Below, one piece after another: positions 29,288 through 37,641 of a stretch of 64,000 nucleotides of DNA. The position numbers and the translations under genes are program-made. Numbering within the stretch: position 1 is the stretch's first letter; every line of letters begins with the position of its first letter. The stretch lies in NCBI GenBank assembly GCA_021787985.1, contig JAJYLG010000006.1:1-64000 (forward strand). Reading direction: 5' to 3'. Source of the DNA: Chloroflexota bacterium. GTDB lineage: Bacteria; Chloroflexota; Dehalococcoidia; DSGV01. The notes under the pieces are model-generated. The model did no database searches, was not told the origin of the DNA, and was given only the letters and a program-made list of their open reading frames with translations.

Positions 29288-30454
29288 ATGCGAACACACA
29301 AGGGCCTGACGAGCCTGCTGGCCCTCATCGGCGTGGCCGTGCTGGCCGTCATCATCGGCCTGCTGCCGCGGGTCACGGCGCGGGCGGACCCGTCGGTCCC
29401 GACCCACGCGGTGGTCGATCCGTCGACCGTGCCGCCGCGCATCGAGTGCAAGTGGGAGCTGCCGGACGTCGACTCCGCGACGCCCGGCATCCAGTACGGC
29501 CTGGACGATGACCCGACCCTCACGCCCGGCTACCCCTGCGCGCTGCCGACCAGCGGCGGGCCGCCGACCATGCCGGATCAGGTCCACCACATGATCCAGG
29601 TGAGGCCGAACCTGGAGGACCTGCCGGAGCAGCGCCGCATCCAGCTCTGGATGGCGGTCGACCACCCGTTGGGGATCAGCGCCATCACCGACGTCTTCTG
29701 GCAGGTCTATCATCCCGACGGCACGCTCAAGCTCCAGGTGCACGGCACGCAGGTCCCGCCCAGCTCGCCCGCATGCTCGGCGTGGGGCCCCATGTTCGAC
29801 GCCGCGATCAGGAACGGTGAGCTGACGAGCGCGGCGGTCAATGACGTGAACTACGGCATGGTCGCCAAGTGCCTGCAGGACGAGAAGGCCTTCTACTACG
29901 CCGAGTTCCCGCTCAGCAAGGAGCAGATGTGCGGCGAGTACAAGATCGTGGCCACGGCGGTGGGCGTGGGCGGCACCACGACATCGCTGACGAACTACAT
30001 CGACGTGCTCTGCGTCTTCGCCATCGACATCGACTTCAACCGGGTGGACTGGGGGAACATCTTCCCGGGTCTCACCAAGTGGGTGAGCGGCGACCTGATC
30101 TGGGACGTCCCGCCGGACAACAGGCCGACGGTGAAGAACATCGGCAACGACGGGATGGCTGTCAAGATCCAGTTCTCCGTCATGACCGGGACCAACTTCG
30201 GCAAGGTGATCGAGCAGTTCGACGGGAAGTTCGGTCGCAGCCCTTCGACCCTGGCCTCCATCGATCCGCTCCCGGCAAACACCTGGGGTGACTTCGGCAC
30301 GGGCACGAACCAGGTGCTGTGCGCCAACGAGATCGGCAAGCTCGACCTGTCCATCCATCCGCCGTCGGTGCTGCCGGGTGACACCTACACCGGCAGGTTC
30401 GCCATCGCGGGCTACGCGGTGACGGGCCTCTGCAAGGGCAGCGTGCACCCGTAA
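29288..30454 (+). CDS. Secreted protein, paralog 1 of a three-member family
   Basis: Signal segment; IECKWELPDVDS...GIQYGLDDD...HHMIQVRPNLEDLPEQRRIQLWMAVDHP...IDIDFNRVDWGNIFPG...IGKLDLSIHPPSVLPGDTYTG. Confidence 0.75.
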   Translation: MRTHKGLTSLLALIGVAVLAVIIGLLPRVTARADPSVPTHAVVDPSTVPPRIECKWELPDVDSATPGIQYGLDDDPTLTPGYPCALPTSGGPPTMPDQVHHMIQVRPNLEDLPEQRRIQLWMAVDHPLGISAITDVFWQVYHPDGTLKLQVHGTQVPPSSPACSAWGPMFDAAIRNGELTSAAVNDVNYGMVAKCLQDEKAFYYAEFPLSKEQMCGEYKIVATAVGVGGTTTSLTNYIDVLCVFAIDIDFNRVDWGNIFPGLTKWVSGDLIWDVPPDNRPTVKNIGNDGMAVKIQFSVMTGTNFGKVIEQFDGKFGRSPSTLASIDPLPANTWGDFGTGTNQVLCANEIGKLDLSIHPPSVLPGDTYTGRFAIAGYAVTGLCKGSVHP

Positions 30455-30519
30455 CGGAGGAGCAAGGGCTGGTGGTGGCCGCCCCTCGGGGCGGTAGTCA
30501 ACGGTAGCCAGTGGGCGAG

Positions 30520-30548
30520 GATGCCGTCCGCCCCCGGCGGGCGGCATC
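30520..30548 (+). terminator. Hairpin between paralogs 1 and 2
   Basis: GATGCCGTCCGCC-CCC-GGCGGGCGGCATC, 13-bp stem with one G-U. Confidence 0.4.
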
Positions 30549-30568
30549 CTTCCCGCCTCGGTCAGGTG

Positions 30569-30600
30569 GGCGGCCTCCCGGCTGGGAGAGGGAGGCCGCC
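30569..30600 (+). terminator. Second hairpin between paralogs 1 and 2
   Basis: GGCGGCCTCCC-N10-GGGAGGCCGCC, perfect 11-bp arms. Confidence 0.4.
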
Positions 30601-30625
30601 GTTACGGGAAGGGGTGAGCAGGACG

Positions 30626-31864
30626 ATGAGCGACGGTCACGCGCGGCTCTTTCGCCTGGGATGCGCCGTTGGCGTGGGGCTGCTGGCCGTCGTGATCGGC
30701 CTGCTGCCGCGGCTGACGGCGCGGGCGACCGATGGCGCGGGCACCAGCGTACCGACCAGCGCCGTGGTCGATCCGACGGGCATGAAGCCGAACATCGAGT
30801 GCAAGTGGGAGCTGCCGGACATGGACTCCTCCGTGGCCGGCATCCAGTACAGCAGGCCGGCACACACCCACGACGACGACATGAGCCTGGCGCCGGGCAG
30901 GCCCTGCGACCTGCAGCGGGACGCAAGCGGCGCCCCCGCCGGCAAGCCGACCATGGCGGATGGCGTTCACCACATGATCCAGGTGAAGCCGAACCTGGAG
31001 GACCAGCCGGAGCAGCGCCGCATCCAGCTCTGGATGGCGGTTGACCACCCGGCGGGGCTGGGCGCCATCACCGACGTCTTCTGGGACGTCTACCATCCCG
31101 ACGGCTCGAAGAAGGTGCAGGCGCACGGCACCCGCGTGCTACCCGGCTCGTCCGAGTGCCAGGCTTGGGGATCCGGCGGCGGCCCGGACGGCTCCATGTT
31201 CGAGGCGGCGGTGCACACCGGTCAGCTCACGGCGGCCGCGGTGGACGATGAGAACTTCGGCATGGTGGCCAAGTGCTTTCAGGAGGAGAAGGCCTTCTAC
31301 TACGGGGAGTTCTCGCTCAGCAAAGACCAGATGTGCGGCGAGTACAAGATCGTGGCCACGGCGGTCGGCGTGGGCGGCACGACGACCTCGCTGATGAACT
31401 ATATCGATGTCCTTTGTGTCTTCGCGCTGGATATCGACTTCAACCGGGTGGACTGGGGCCTGATCTACCCCGGCGTCAGCGATGTGGTCAGCGGCGACCT
31501 GATCTGGAACGTCCCGCCCGACAACGCGCCGACGGTGAGGAACATCGGCAACGACGGGATGGGCGTGAAGGTCCACTTCAGCACGATGACCGGCGCCCAG
31601 TGGGCCAAGACGATCGACCGGTTCGACGCGAAATTCGGCCGCAGCGCGGCGACGCTCGTCACGCGCGACCCGATCCCGGCGAACCAGTGGGTTGACTTCG
31701 GCAGCGGCGCGGCACAGGTCTTGTGCGCCAACGAGCTGGGCAAGCTTGACCTGTCCATCCACCCGCCAGGAACGCTACCGGGCGACACCTACACGGGGTC
31801 CTTCGATATCGCCGGCTTCAGCGTGCCCGGCGAGTGCAAGGGCAGCGCGCACGTGAGCGGCTGA
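30626..31864 (+). CDS. Secreted protein, paralog 2
   Basis: Signal segment; IECKWELPDMDSSVAGIQYSRPAHTHDDDM...HHMIQVKPNLEDQPEQRRIQLWMAVDHP; very similar to 29288-30454. Confidence 0.75.
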   Translation: MSDGHARLFRLGCAVGVGLLAVVIGLLPRLTARATDGAGTSVPTSAVVDPTGMKPNIECKWELPDMDSSVAGIQYSRPAHTHDDDMSLAPGRPCDLQRDASGAPAGKPTMADGVHHMIQVKPNLEDQPEQRRIQLWMAVDHPAGLGAITDVFWDVYHPDGSKKVQAHGTRVLPGSSECQAWGSGGGPDGSMFEAAVHTGQLTAAAVDDENFGMVAKCFQEEKAFYYGEFSLSKDQMCGEYKIVATAVGVGGTTTSLMNYIDVLCVFALDIDFNRVDWGLIYPGVSDVVSGDLIWNVPPDNAPTVRNIGNDGMGVKVHFSTMTGAQWAKTIDRFDAKFGRSAATLVTRDPIPANQWVDFGSGAAQVLCANELGKLDLSIHPPGTLPGDTYTGSFDIAGFSVPGECKGSAHVSG

Positions 31865-31943
31865 AGGGGCGGCCGGCCGGCCGCCTGAGGCGGGCTGTCA
31901 CCGCCGACAAGGATTGGAGCTCGGCGAAGAAGGAGCACACGGG

Positions 31944-33299
31944 ATGACGAACGAAGGTCGGAGACGAGCGCTGGGTCTCATCATCGCCATTGGCCTCGGG
32001 CTCGCGGGCGTGCTCGTGGGAGCGCTGCCCGCCGCAGCCGACGGCGTGGCCGTGTACCCCACTCGCGTCGGGTTCGAGGACGCCCTGCGCGGAGGCGAGT
32101 ACTTCCGCACCGTCGGCGTCACCAACATCAGCGACACGGAGCGCGTCTTCCGCTTCGAGAGTGACGGTCCGGCGGCGCCATGGCTCTCGTTCGTCGACTC
32201 CGGCGACCGGGCGAAGCCCGTGGACAAGCTCACGGTGGCGCCGCGGGCGGAGAGCCACGTCCTGCTGCGCCTCGCCGTCCCGGGGGAGGCGCCCAACGGG
32301 CAGTACACGGCCAACGTCCGCGTGCTGGCCTCCCTGGCGCCGATCGAGCAGAAGGACAAGGGCGCCGGAGCCAGCGTGAGCGTCGGCGCCGAGATCGCGG
32401 TGACGGTGGCGGTAGGGGGAACGCAGAAGCTCGCGGCCGCGGTCGAGGACATCGCCGTTGACGACACCGAGGTGGGCTACCCGGTGCGGCTGAAGGCCAC
32501 GATCCGGAACTCGGGCAACGTCCTGATCGTGCCCGAGATCCGCGTCAAGCTGACCGCCGGCAGCGGGGCCGCCGTCGCCGAGAAGAGCTTCGGCGGCAAC
32601 CCGGTCTACGCGAATGAGAACCGGGTGATCACCGCGGAGCTGGACACCAAGAACATGCTGCCGGGCGACTACGTGGCCCGCGTGAGCATCACCGCCGCGT
32701 CACTGGACCTCGGCAGCCGGGACCTGCGGTTCAAGCTCCTGCCGCCCGGCACCCTGACCCGTCAAGGGACGCTGGAGCGGCTGGAGCTGGTGAACCGCCC
32801 GGTGCCCGGCTCGGTCGCCAAGTTCAGGGCGGTGTTCGTCAATACGGGCAAGATCGACTCCAAGGCCACGTTCATCGGCGAGCTGTACCGCGGGTCGACG
32901 TTGGTCAAGGCCATCACTGGTGTGGAGCGGCTGGTGCCCGCGGGCGAGCGGGCCTCGCTGGAGGTCTTCGTCGATGTGCCTCAAGGTGGCCGCTACACCC
33001 TCAAGGGCAAGGTCAGCTTCGAAGGCAAGGACACGGAGAGCAAGGAGCTGACGTTCCAGGTCGCCGGCGCGGCCGGGCGGCCGGCGTGGATGTACGGCGC
33101 CGGCGGCGCGCTGGCTGCCGTCGTGCTGCTGGCCGCGGCGGGTGGGTGGCTGCTGCTACGGCGCAGGCGCTCGGCCGCGAGGCGAGCCGCCGCGCCGGGC
33201 GGCCTCGTCCCCCCGCCAGTCCGCGGGGGCGGGCTGCCGCGCCAGGACCCGGACGACGCCCGCTACGGCGGGACGACCGCTGGAGGTGGCGGGAGCTGA
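31944..33299 (+). CDS. Secreted/membrane-anchored protein with NEW3/COG1470- or DUF916-like Ig-fold repeats
   Basis: N-terminal signal, VAVYPTRVGFEDALRGGEYFRTVGVTNISDTERVFRF..., Ig-like repeats, C-terminal TM then RRRRSAARR. Confidence 0.65.
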   Translation: MTNEGRRRALGLIIAIGLGLAGVLVGALPAAADGVAVYPTRVGFEDALRGGEYFRTVGVTNISDTERVFRFESDGPAAPWLSFVDSGDRAKPVDKLTVAPRAESHVLLRLAVPGEAPNGQYTANVRVLASLAPIEQKDKGAGASVSVGAEIAVTVAVGGTQKLAAAVEDIAVDDTEVGYPVRLKATIRNSGNVLIVPEIRVKLTAGSGAAVAEKSFGGNPVYANENRVITAELDTKNMLPGDYVARVSITAASLDLGSRDLRFKLLPPGTLTRQGTLERLELVNRPVPGSVAKFRAVFVNTGKIDSKATFIGELYRGSTLVKAITGVERLVPAGERASLEVFVDVPQGGRYTLKGKVSFEGKDTESKELTFQVAGAAGRPAWMYGAGGALAAVVLLAAAGGWLLLRRRRSAARRAAAPGGLVPPPVRGGGLPRQDPDDARYGGTTAGGGGS

Positions 33300-33332
33300 C
33301 CCGGGTGGCGGCTCCGAGAAAGGGGGTCGGGC

Positions 33333-34676
33333 ATGGGATCGCTCCGCGCCAGGCGGGCTCTCGCCTCCGCCGTTTCGTGGCTGGCCTGGCTCTGCCTGTG
33401 CGTGGCGGTCTCCCTGCCGCTGGCGGTCGCGCTCGGCTCCCTCTCCGGGTCGGCGCTGACCGGCGGCACGTCGCCGGACGGGGGCGGCTGGGCGGTGAGC
33501 GACATCCACTACACGATGGACGGCGACGCCGCGGTGGTGGGCGTCAGCTTCAAGCTCACGGGGGCGAATCCGATCTCCGTCGAGGTCAGGCTCAACGACA
33601 CGACCTCGCCCTGGTACCCGTGCGGCAGCGGCGGGGCCGACGCCTGGACCTGCGACACGACGGTCGGCGGCACGACGACCGCGCGCGACGTGACGCAGCT
33701 CGTGGTGCGTGTCGCCGAGCTGCCGACCAACGCGCCGCCCAAGGTCGAGTGGGCCTGGGAGCTGCCGGACATGCAGCCGGGCGCAGCGGGCATCCAGTAC
33801 GGCACCACGGCCGACCCGCACCAGCACGACCACGACATGCTGGTGGGGCCGTCCAGCCCGCCGGCCGACCACCACATGATGCAGGTCGTCCCCAATCTGG
33901 ACGACCAGCCCGAGGCGCGCCGGATCGAGTACTGGCTGGCGGCCGAGGACCCCGACGGGGTCGACGACATCAAGACCGCTTCCGTCAGGGTGTATCGGCC
34001 CGACGGGTCGCTCCTCTACGAGCTGCCGATGACGAAGGCCGCGTGCGCGGACCTGGGCAGCGCGACGACGGTCGGCACGCCGCTGGAGGCGGCCGTGCAC
34101 AGCGGGCAGATGCCGGCCGCCGAGGCGGGCTCCATCGTCGACAAGTGCGGCAGCGGTGGCAAGGCGCTCTACCGCGCGGTCGGCGAGCTGGGCCGGAAGG
34201 AGCCCCCGGGCGAGTACAAGGTCGTGGCGTCAGTGGCGGATGAGTCTGGCGCGACGGACGCCATCGTCAACTACTTCGACGTGCTGGCCGTCCTGGGCCT
34301 GCAGGTCGACTTCGACGGGGTGGATTTCGGCTCCGTCACGCCCAATCAGCCGGCCTGGGTCACGGGCGACACGGCCTGGAATCCGCCCAGCGACTCACAC
34401 CCGACGGTCAGGAACGTCGGCAACACGGACCTGCACCTGAACGCGACGTTCAGCGCGATGGCAGGCGCGAGCCACGGCGGCAAGATCGCCAGCTTCGGCG
34501 CTCAGCTCGACGCGGAGAAGGCCGACCCGGTCGCCCCAGCGACGGACGTGTGCTTCAGCCACGCGCTGGGGCCGACGGCGCTGGCCCGGCTCGACCTGGG
34601 TGTCCATCCGGGAAGCATCGCGGCGGACACGTACCAGGGAACGCTGACCCTGGCGGCCAGCGCGAGCTGCCCGTAG
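33333..34676 (+). CDS. Secreted protein, paralog 3 with extra N-terminal domain
   Basis: VEWAWELPDMQPGAAGIQYGTTADPHQHDHDM...HHMMQVVPNLDDQPEARRIEYWLAAEDPDG...LQVDFDGVDFGSVTPN; family match to paralogs 1 and 2. Confidence 0.7.
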   Translation: MGSLRARRALASAVSWLAWLCLCVAVSLPLAVALGSLSGSALTGGTSPDGGGWAVSDIHYTMDGDAAVVGVSFKLTGANPISVEVRLNDTTSPWYPCGSGGADAWTCDTTVGGTTTARDVTQLVVRVAELPTNAPPKVEWAWELPDMQPGAAGIQYGTTADPHQHDHDMLVGPSSPPADHHMMQVVPNLDDQPEARRIEYWLAAEDPDGVDDIKTASVRVYRPDGSLLYELPMTKAACADLGSATTVGTPLEAAVHSGQMPAAEAGSIVDKCGSGGKALYRAVGELGRKEPPGEYKVVASVADESGATDAIVNYFDVLAVLGLQVDFDGVDFGSVTPNQPAWVTGDTAWNPPSDSHPTVRNVGNTDLHLNATFSAMAGASHGGKIASFGAQLDAEKADPVAPATDVCFSHALGPTALARLDLGVHPGSIAADTYQGTLTLAASASCP

Positions 34677-34797
34677 GAGAGGGGGTGAGCTGCGCCGAGT
34701 GATGCGAACACGTCCGGCGCGCACGTAGGGGCGCGCAACGCCCATGAGGCGGACCAAGAGACGAACACGACTCTTCGAAGAAACGAGGGAGAACATC

Positions 34798-35187
34798 ATG
34801 AAACGAATCCTGAACATCCGCCTGATCGCGGCGCTGGCGGTGCTGGCCATCCTGGGCACCGCCGCCTACGCCTTCACGGCCACCAACACGGTGGGCGGCT
34901 CGGTGGCCGGCGAGGGGCAGGCCGCGGTCACCGGCTATACCGACGTCAATCTCGTGCACTACACGTTCAGCAATACCGACGGCACCATCACGACGGTCCG
35001 GGTGGACGTCGGTGCGGCGGCGAACCAGGTCTCCGTGCGGTTGTACAACACGGGGTCGGGCAGCGGGTGGACCGGCTACTACGGCTGCGGCTACACGGGA
35101 TCGGGCCACGTTTGGGACTGCAGCACCCCCAGCAGCGGCGTAACGGTCGGGAACTTCACCAACATCAGCGTCGCCGCGGTGCAGTGA
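34798..35187 (+). CDS. Small secreted protein with AYAFTATNTV motif (putative SipW-type substrate)
   Basis: MKRILNIRLIAALAVLAILGTAAYAFTATNTVGGS followed by a beta-rich domain. Confidence 0.65.
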   Translation: MKRILNIRLIAALAVLAILGTAAYAFTATNTVGGSVAGEGQAAVTGYTDVNLVHYTFSNTDGTITTVRVDVGAAANQVSVRLYNTGSGSGWTGYYGCGYTGSGHVWDCSTPSSGVTVGNFTNISVAAVQ

Positions 35188-35197
35188 CGGTGAGCGA

Positions 35198-35229
35198 GGA
35201 GGGGGCGCCGGCGGCTCGGCGCCCCTCTC
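35198..35229 (+). terminator. Hairpin terminator-like after small secreted protein gene
   Basis: GGGGCGCC (35202-35209) / GGCGCCCC (35218-35225) with extended imperfect arms. Confidence 0.45.
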
Positions 35230-35280
35230 CGCTCCATTGAAGGGAGTGCGCGTGGGGTGAGATCGATCGGCGGCCTGCCT

Positions 35281-35305
35281 GGCCTGCCTGACTGGCAGGC
35301 AGGCC
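35281..35305 (+). repeat. Inverted repeat upstream of signal peptidase gene
   Basis: GGCCTGCCTG-ACTGG-CAGGCAGGCC, perfect 10-bp arms. Confidence 0.5.
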
Positions 35306-35396
35306 GGCAGACAGGCGGCGGCGAGCGGGTCGCGCGGGCGAAGAGGTCCGCGTGGTCCGCTGCTCGACGGGCCGGCGCGGCCGGGAGAGGCCGCGG

Positions 35397-37001
35397 ATGA
35401 GGCTTGCGCGCGGCTCGATCGCGACCGCCGGCGGCGTCGTGCTGCTGGTGCTGACGGCGCTGGCGTGGATCGCCCTTGCGCCGACCCAGGCCGGGGGACG
35501 GGCGACGTACGTCATCACCTCCGGCACGAGCATGGAGCCGCGCTTTCACAGCGGCGACCTGGCACTCCTGCGCCGCGCCTCGCAGTACGAGGTAGGCGAG
35601 GTCGTCGGCTACCGCGACCCACAGGTCGGCCGCGTGTTGCACCGCATCGTCGGGCAGGAAGGGGGTCGATTCGTCATGAAAGGCGACAGCAACTCGTGGC
35701 TGGATCCGTATCAGCCGGGATCGTCGGAGGTCCTCGGCCGGCTGTGGCTGCGTGTCCCCAAGCTCGGGGGCTGGCTTGCCGGGCTGCGTCAGCCGCGGGT
35801 CGCCACGGTCCTGGCGGTGATCGGCGGGGGACTGCTGCTGGCGGTGCCGGCTGCCGGCGAGGGTCGCCGCCGACGGAGGCTGGGCCGCGGCGGCCCGCGC
35901 GCGTCCGATCCGTCGCCCGGCCGCGGGCCAACCGGGCTGCTCGGCGTTGGCGGACAGCTCGCGGCCGGCGCCCTGGGGGTGATGGCCGCCGTTTCCGTGC
36001 TTCTGGCCGCGTTCGCCTTCAGCCGGCCAGCGCGACACCAGACGACCGCGCAGCTCAGGTACCAGCACCACGGCAGCTTCGTCTACACAGCGGCGGCGCG
36101 CGGCGGCGTGTACGACGGCGAGGGGGCGACCACCGGCCAGCCGGTCTTCCGCAAGCTTGCCGACAAGGTGAGCATCAGCTTCGACTACGGCCTCGCGGGC
36201 GACGCGCTCACCGGCGTGCGGGGCGACTACCGGCTGGACGCAGTCGTCAGCCACGAGGACGGCTGGACGCGTACGGTTGTCCTCGCGCCCGAGACGCCGT
36301 TCACCGGCGACCGTGTCACCATGACCGGCGTCCTCGACCTGCAGAAGGTGCAGGCGCTGATCGACGCGCTGCAGCAGCAGGCGGGCATTTCGAGCCAGAC
36401 GCAGCGGCGCTACCGGGTGAGCGTCGTGCCGACCGTGAAGCTGACGGGCACCCTGGGCGGCGCCGTCTTCCAAGATACGTTCGCGCCGGCGCTCAAGTTC
36501 CTGCTCGATCCCGTGGAGCTGCAACTGGATCGCGGCGGCTCCGAGAAGGCGGACCAGCTCTCGCCCACGACCGCCGGGATGGTGACGCAAACGCGAACGG
36601 TGCCCGGTCATCTCTCGCTGCTGGCGTGGCAGCCGCAGGTCGTGGCGGCGCGGCAGGTCGCGGTCGCCGGGCTGGTCATCGCCGCGCTGGGCGCGCTCGT
36701 CCTGGCCATCCTGACGCGGCGGGCGGAGCGCGTCGAGGAGCCGTCACGGATTCGCGCGCGCTACGGCCCACTGCTGGTGACGCTGCGCGGCTCGGACCTG
36801 GGTACCAAGGGACGGCTGGTGGAGGTGGCCAGCATCGAGGACCTGGTCAAGGTGGCCGAGCGCGAGGGCCGGATGGTGCTCCACGAGCAGACCGGCTCGA
36901 CTCATGACTACTTCGTGCAGGACGTGGACGTGACGTACCGCTACCGCACGTCCGGGCGGGAGACGGGCGCGGGCCAGCCAGCGACGGAGGCGGCATCATG
37001 A
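35397..37001 (+). CDS. Signal peptidase I, SipW/ER-type (S26), fused to C-terminal extracytoplasmic domain (possibly DUF5305-like)
   Basis: TSGTSMEPRFHSGDLALLRRASQYEVGEVVGYRDPQVGRVLHRIVGQEGGRFVMKGDSN; catalytic Ser in SGTSMEP and His in LHRIV instead of Lys; long C-terminal domain with second TM region. Confidence 0.85.
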   Translation: MRLARGSIATAGGVVLLVLTALAWIALAPTQAGGRATYVITSGTSMEPRFHSGDLALLRRASQYEVGEVVGYRDPQVGRVLHRIVGQEGGRFVMKGDSNSWLDPYQPGSSEVLGRLWLRVPKLGGWLAGLRQPRVATVLAVIGGGLLLAVPAAGEGRRRRRLGRGGPRASDPSPGRGPTGLLGVGGQLAAGALGVMAAVSVLLAAFAFSRPARHQTTAQLRYQHHGSFVYTAAARGGVYDGEGATTGQPVFRKLADKVSISFDYGLAGDALTGVRGDYRLDAVVSHEDGWTRTVVLAPETPFTGDRVTMTGVLDLQKVQALIDALQQQAGISSQTQRRYRVSVVPTVKLTGTLGGAVFQDTFAPALKFLLDPVELQLDRGGSEKADQLSPTTAGMVTQTRTVPGHLSLLAWQPQVVAARQVAVAGLVIAALGALVLAILTRRAERVEEPSRIRARYGPLLVTLRGSDLGTKGRLVEVASIEDLVKVAEREGRMVLHEQTGSTHDYFVQDVDVTYRYRTSGRETGAGQPATEAAS

Positions 37002-37504
37002 CCCGGAGCCGCGTTCTGCGCGTGCTCGTCCTCGCGCCGCTGCTGGTGGCGGTCGCCGCCATCGTGTTCGCTTTCACGGCGACCAACACGGTGCGACCCA
37101 GTCATGCCGGCGTCGCGACCACGTCGGTCGGGCACGTGGAGGCGGAGGTCGATATCCAGCCGGAGACGATCAACACCGACGACAAGGAACCGGCGCTGGT
37201 CCGCGTGTTCATCACGTTGGAGGACGGGTATTCCGCGCCGAAGATCGACCCCGGCTCCGTGCGGCTGTGCTACCTGGCGAAATGCGTCGACAATAACGGC
37301 CATTCGCATCTCGTTCCCGGCGAGGACACGCTCCAGGTCGACTTCGACCGTGCCGTCGTGGCGACGCTCTTCCCCGCGGGCACGCCGACCTGCTCGGGGG
37401 GCGACAAGAAGGCGCAGGTGACGCTGAAGGTTACGGGTTCGCTGACGGGACCGCCGCTGGCCGTCTTCCAGGGCACGCATGCCCTGTGCCTGAGCAAGGA
37501 CTGA
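36998..37504 (+). CDS. Second secreted protein with AFTATNTV motif (putative SipW-type substrate)
   Basis: VLRVLVLAPLLVAVAAIVFAFTATNTVRPSHAG; ATGA overlap with signal peptidase gene. Confidence 0.65.
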   Translation: MTRSRVLRVLVLAPLLVAVAAIVFAFTATNTVRPSHAGVATTSVGHVEAEVDIQPETINTDDKEPALVRVFITLEDGYSAPKIDPGSVRLCYLAKCVDNNGHSHLVPGEDTLQVDFDRAVVATLFPAGTPTCSGGDKKAQVTLKVTGSLTGPPLAVFQGTHALCLSKD

Positions 37505-37606
37505 GGGTCTCGGGGTGCGCCCCCACGCCCGCCGCGCTGTCGGCGGGTCAGGGGGGTGGTCGAGGCGTCAGCGGGGTGACACGGGCGTTACTTACTTCAT
37601 ACCAGA

Positions 37607-37635
37607 TTGTCACAGCGGCGTTATTGCATTGTTAT
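37607..37635 (+). promoter_or_regulatory. Sigma70-like promoter upstream of long leader
   Basis: TTGTCA (37607-37612) - 17 bp - TGTTAT (37630-37635). Confidence 0.55.
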
Positions 37636-37641
37636 CACGGC

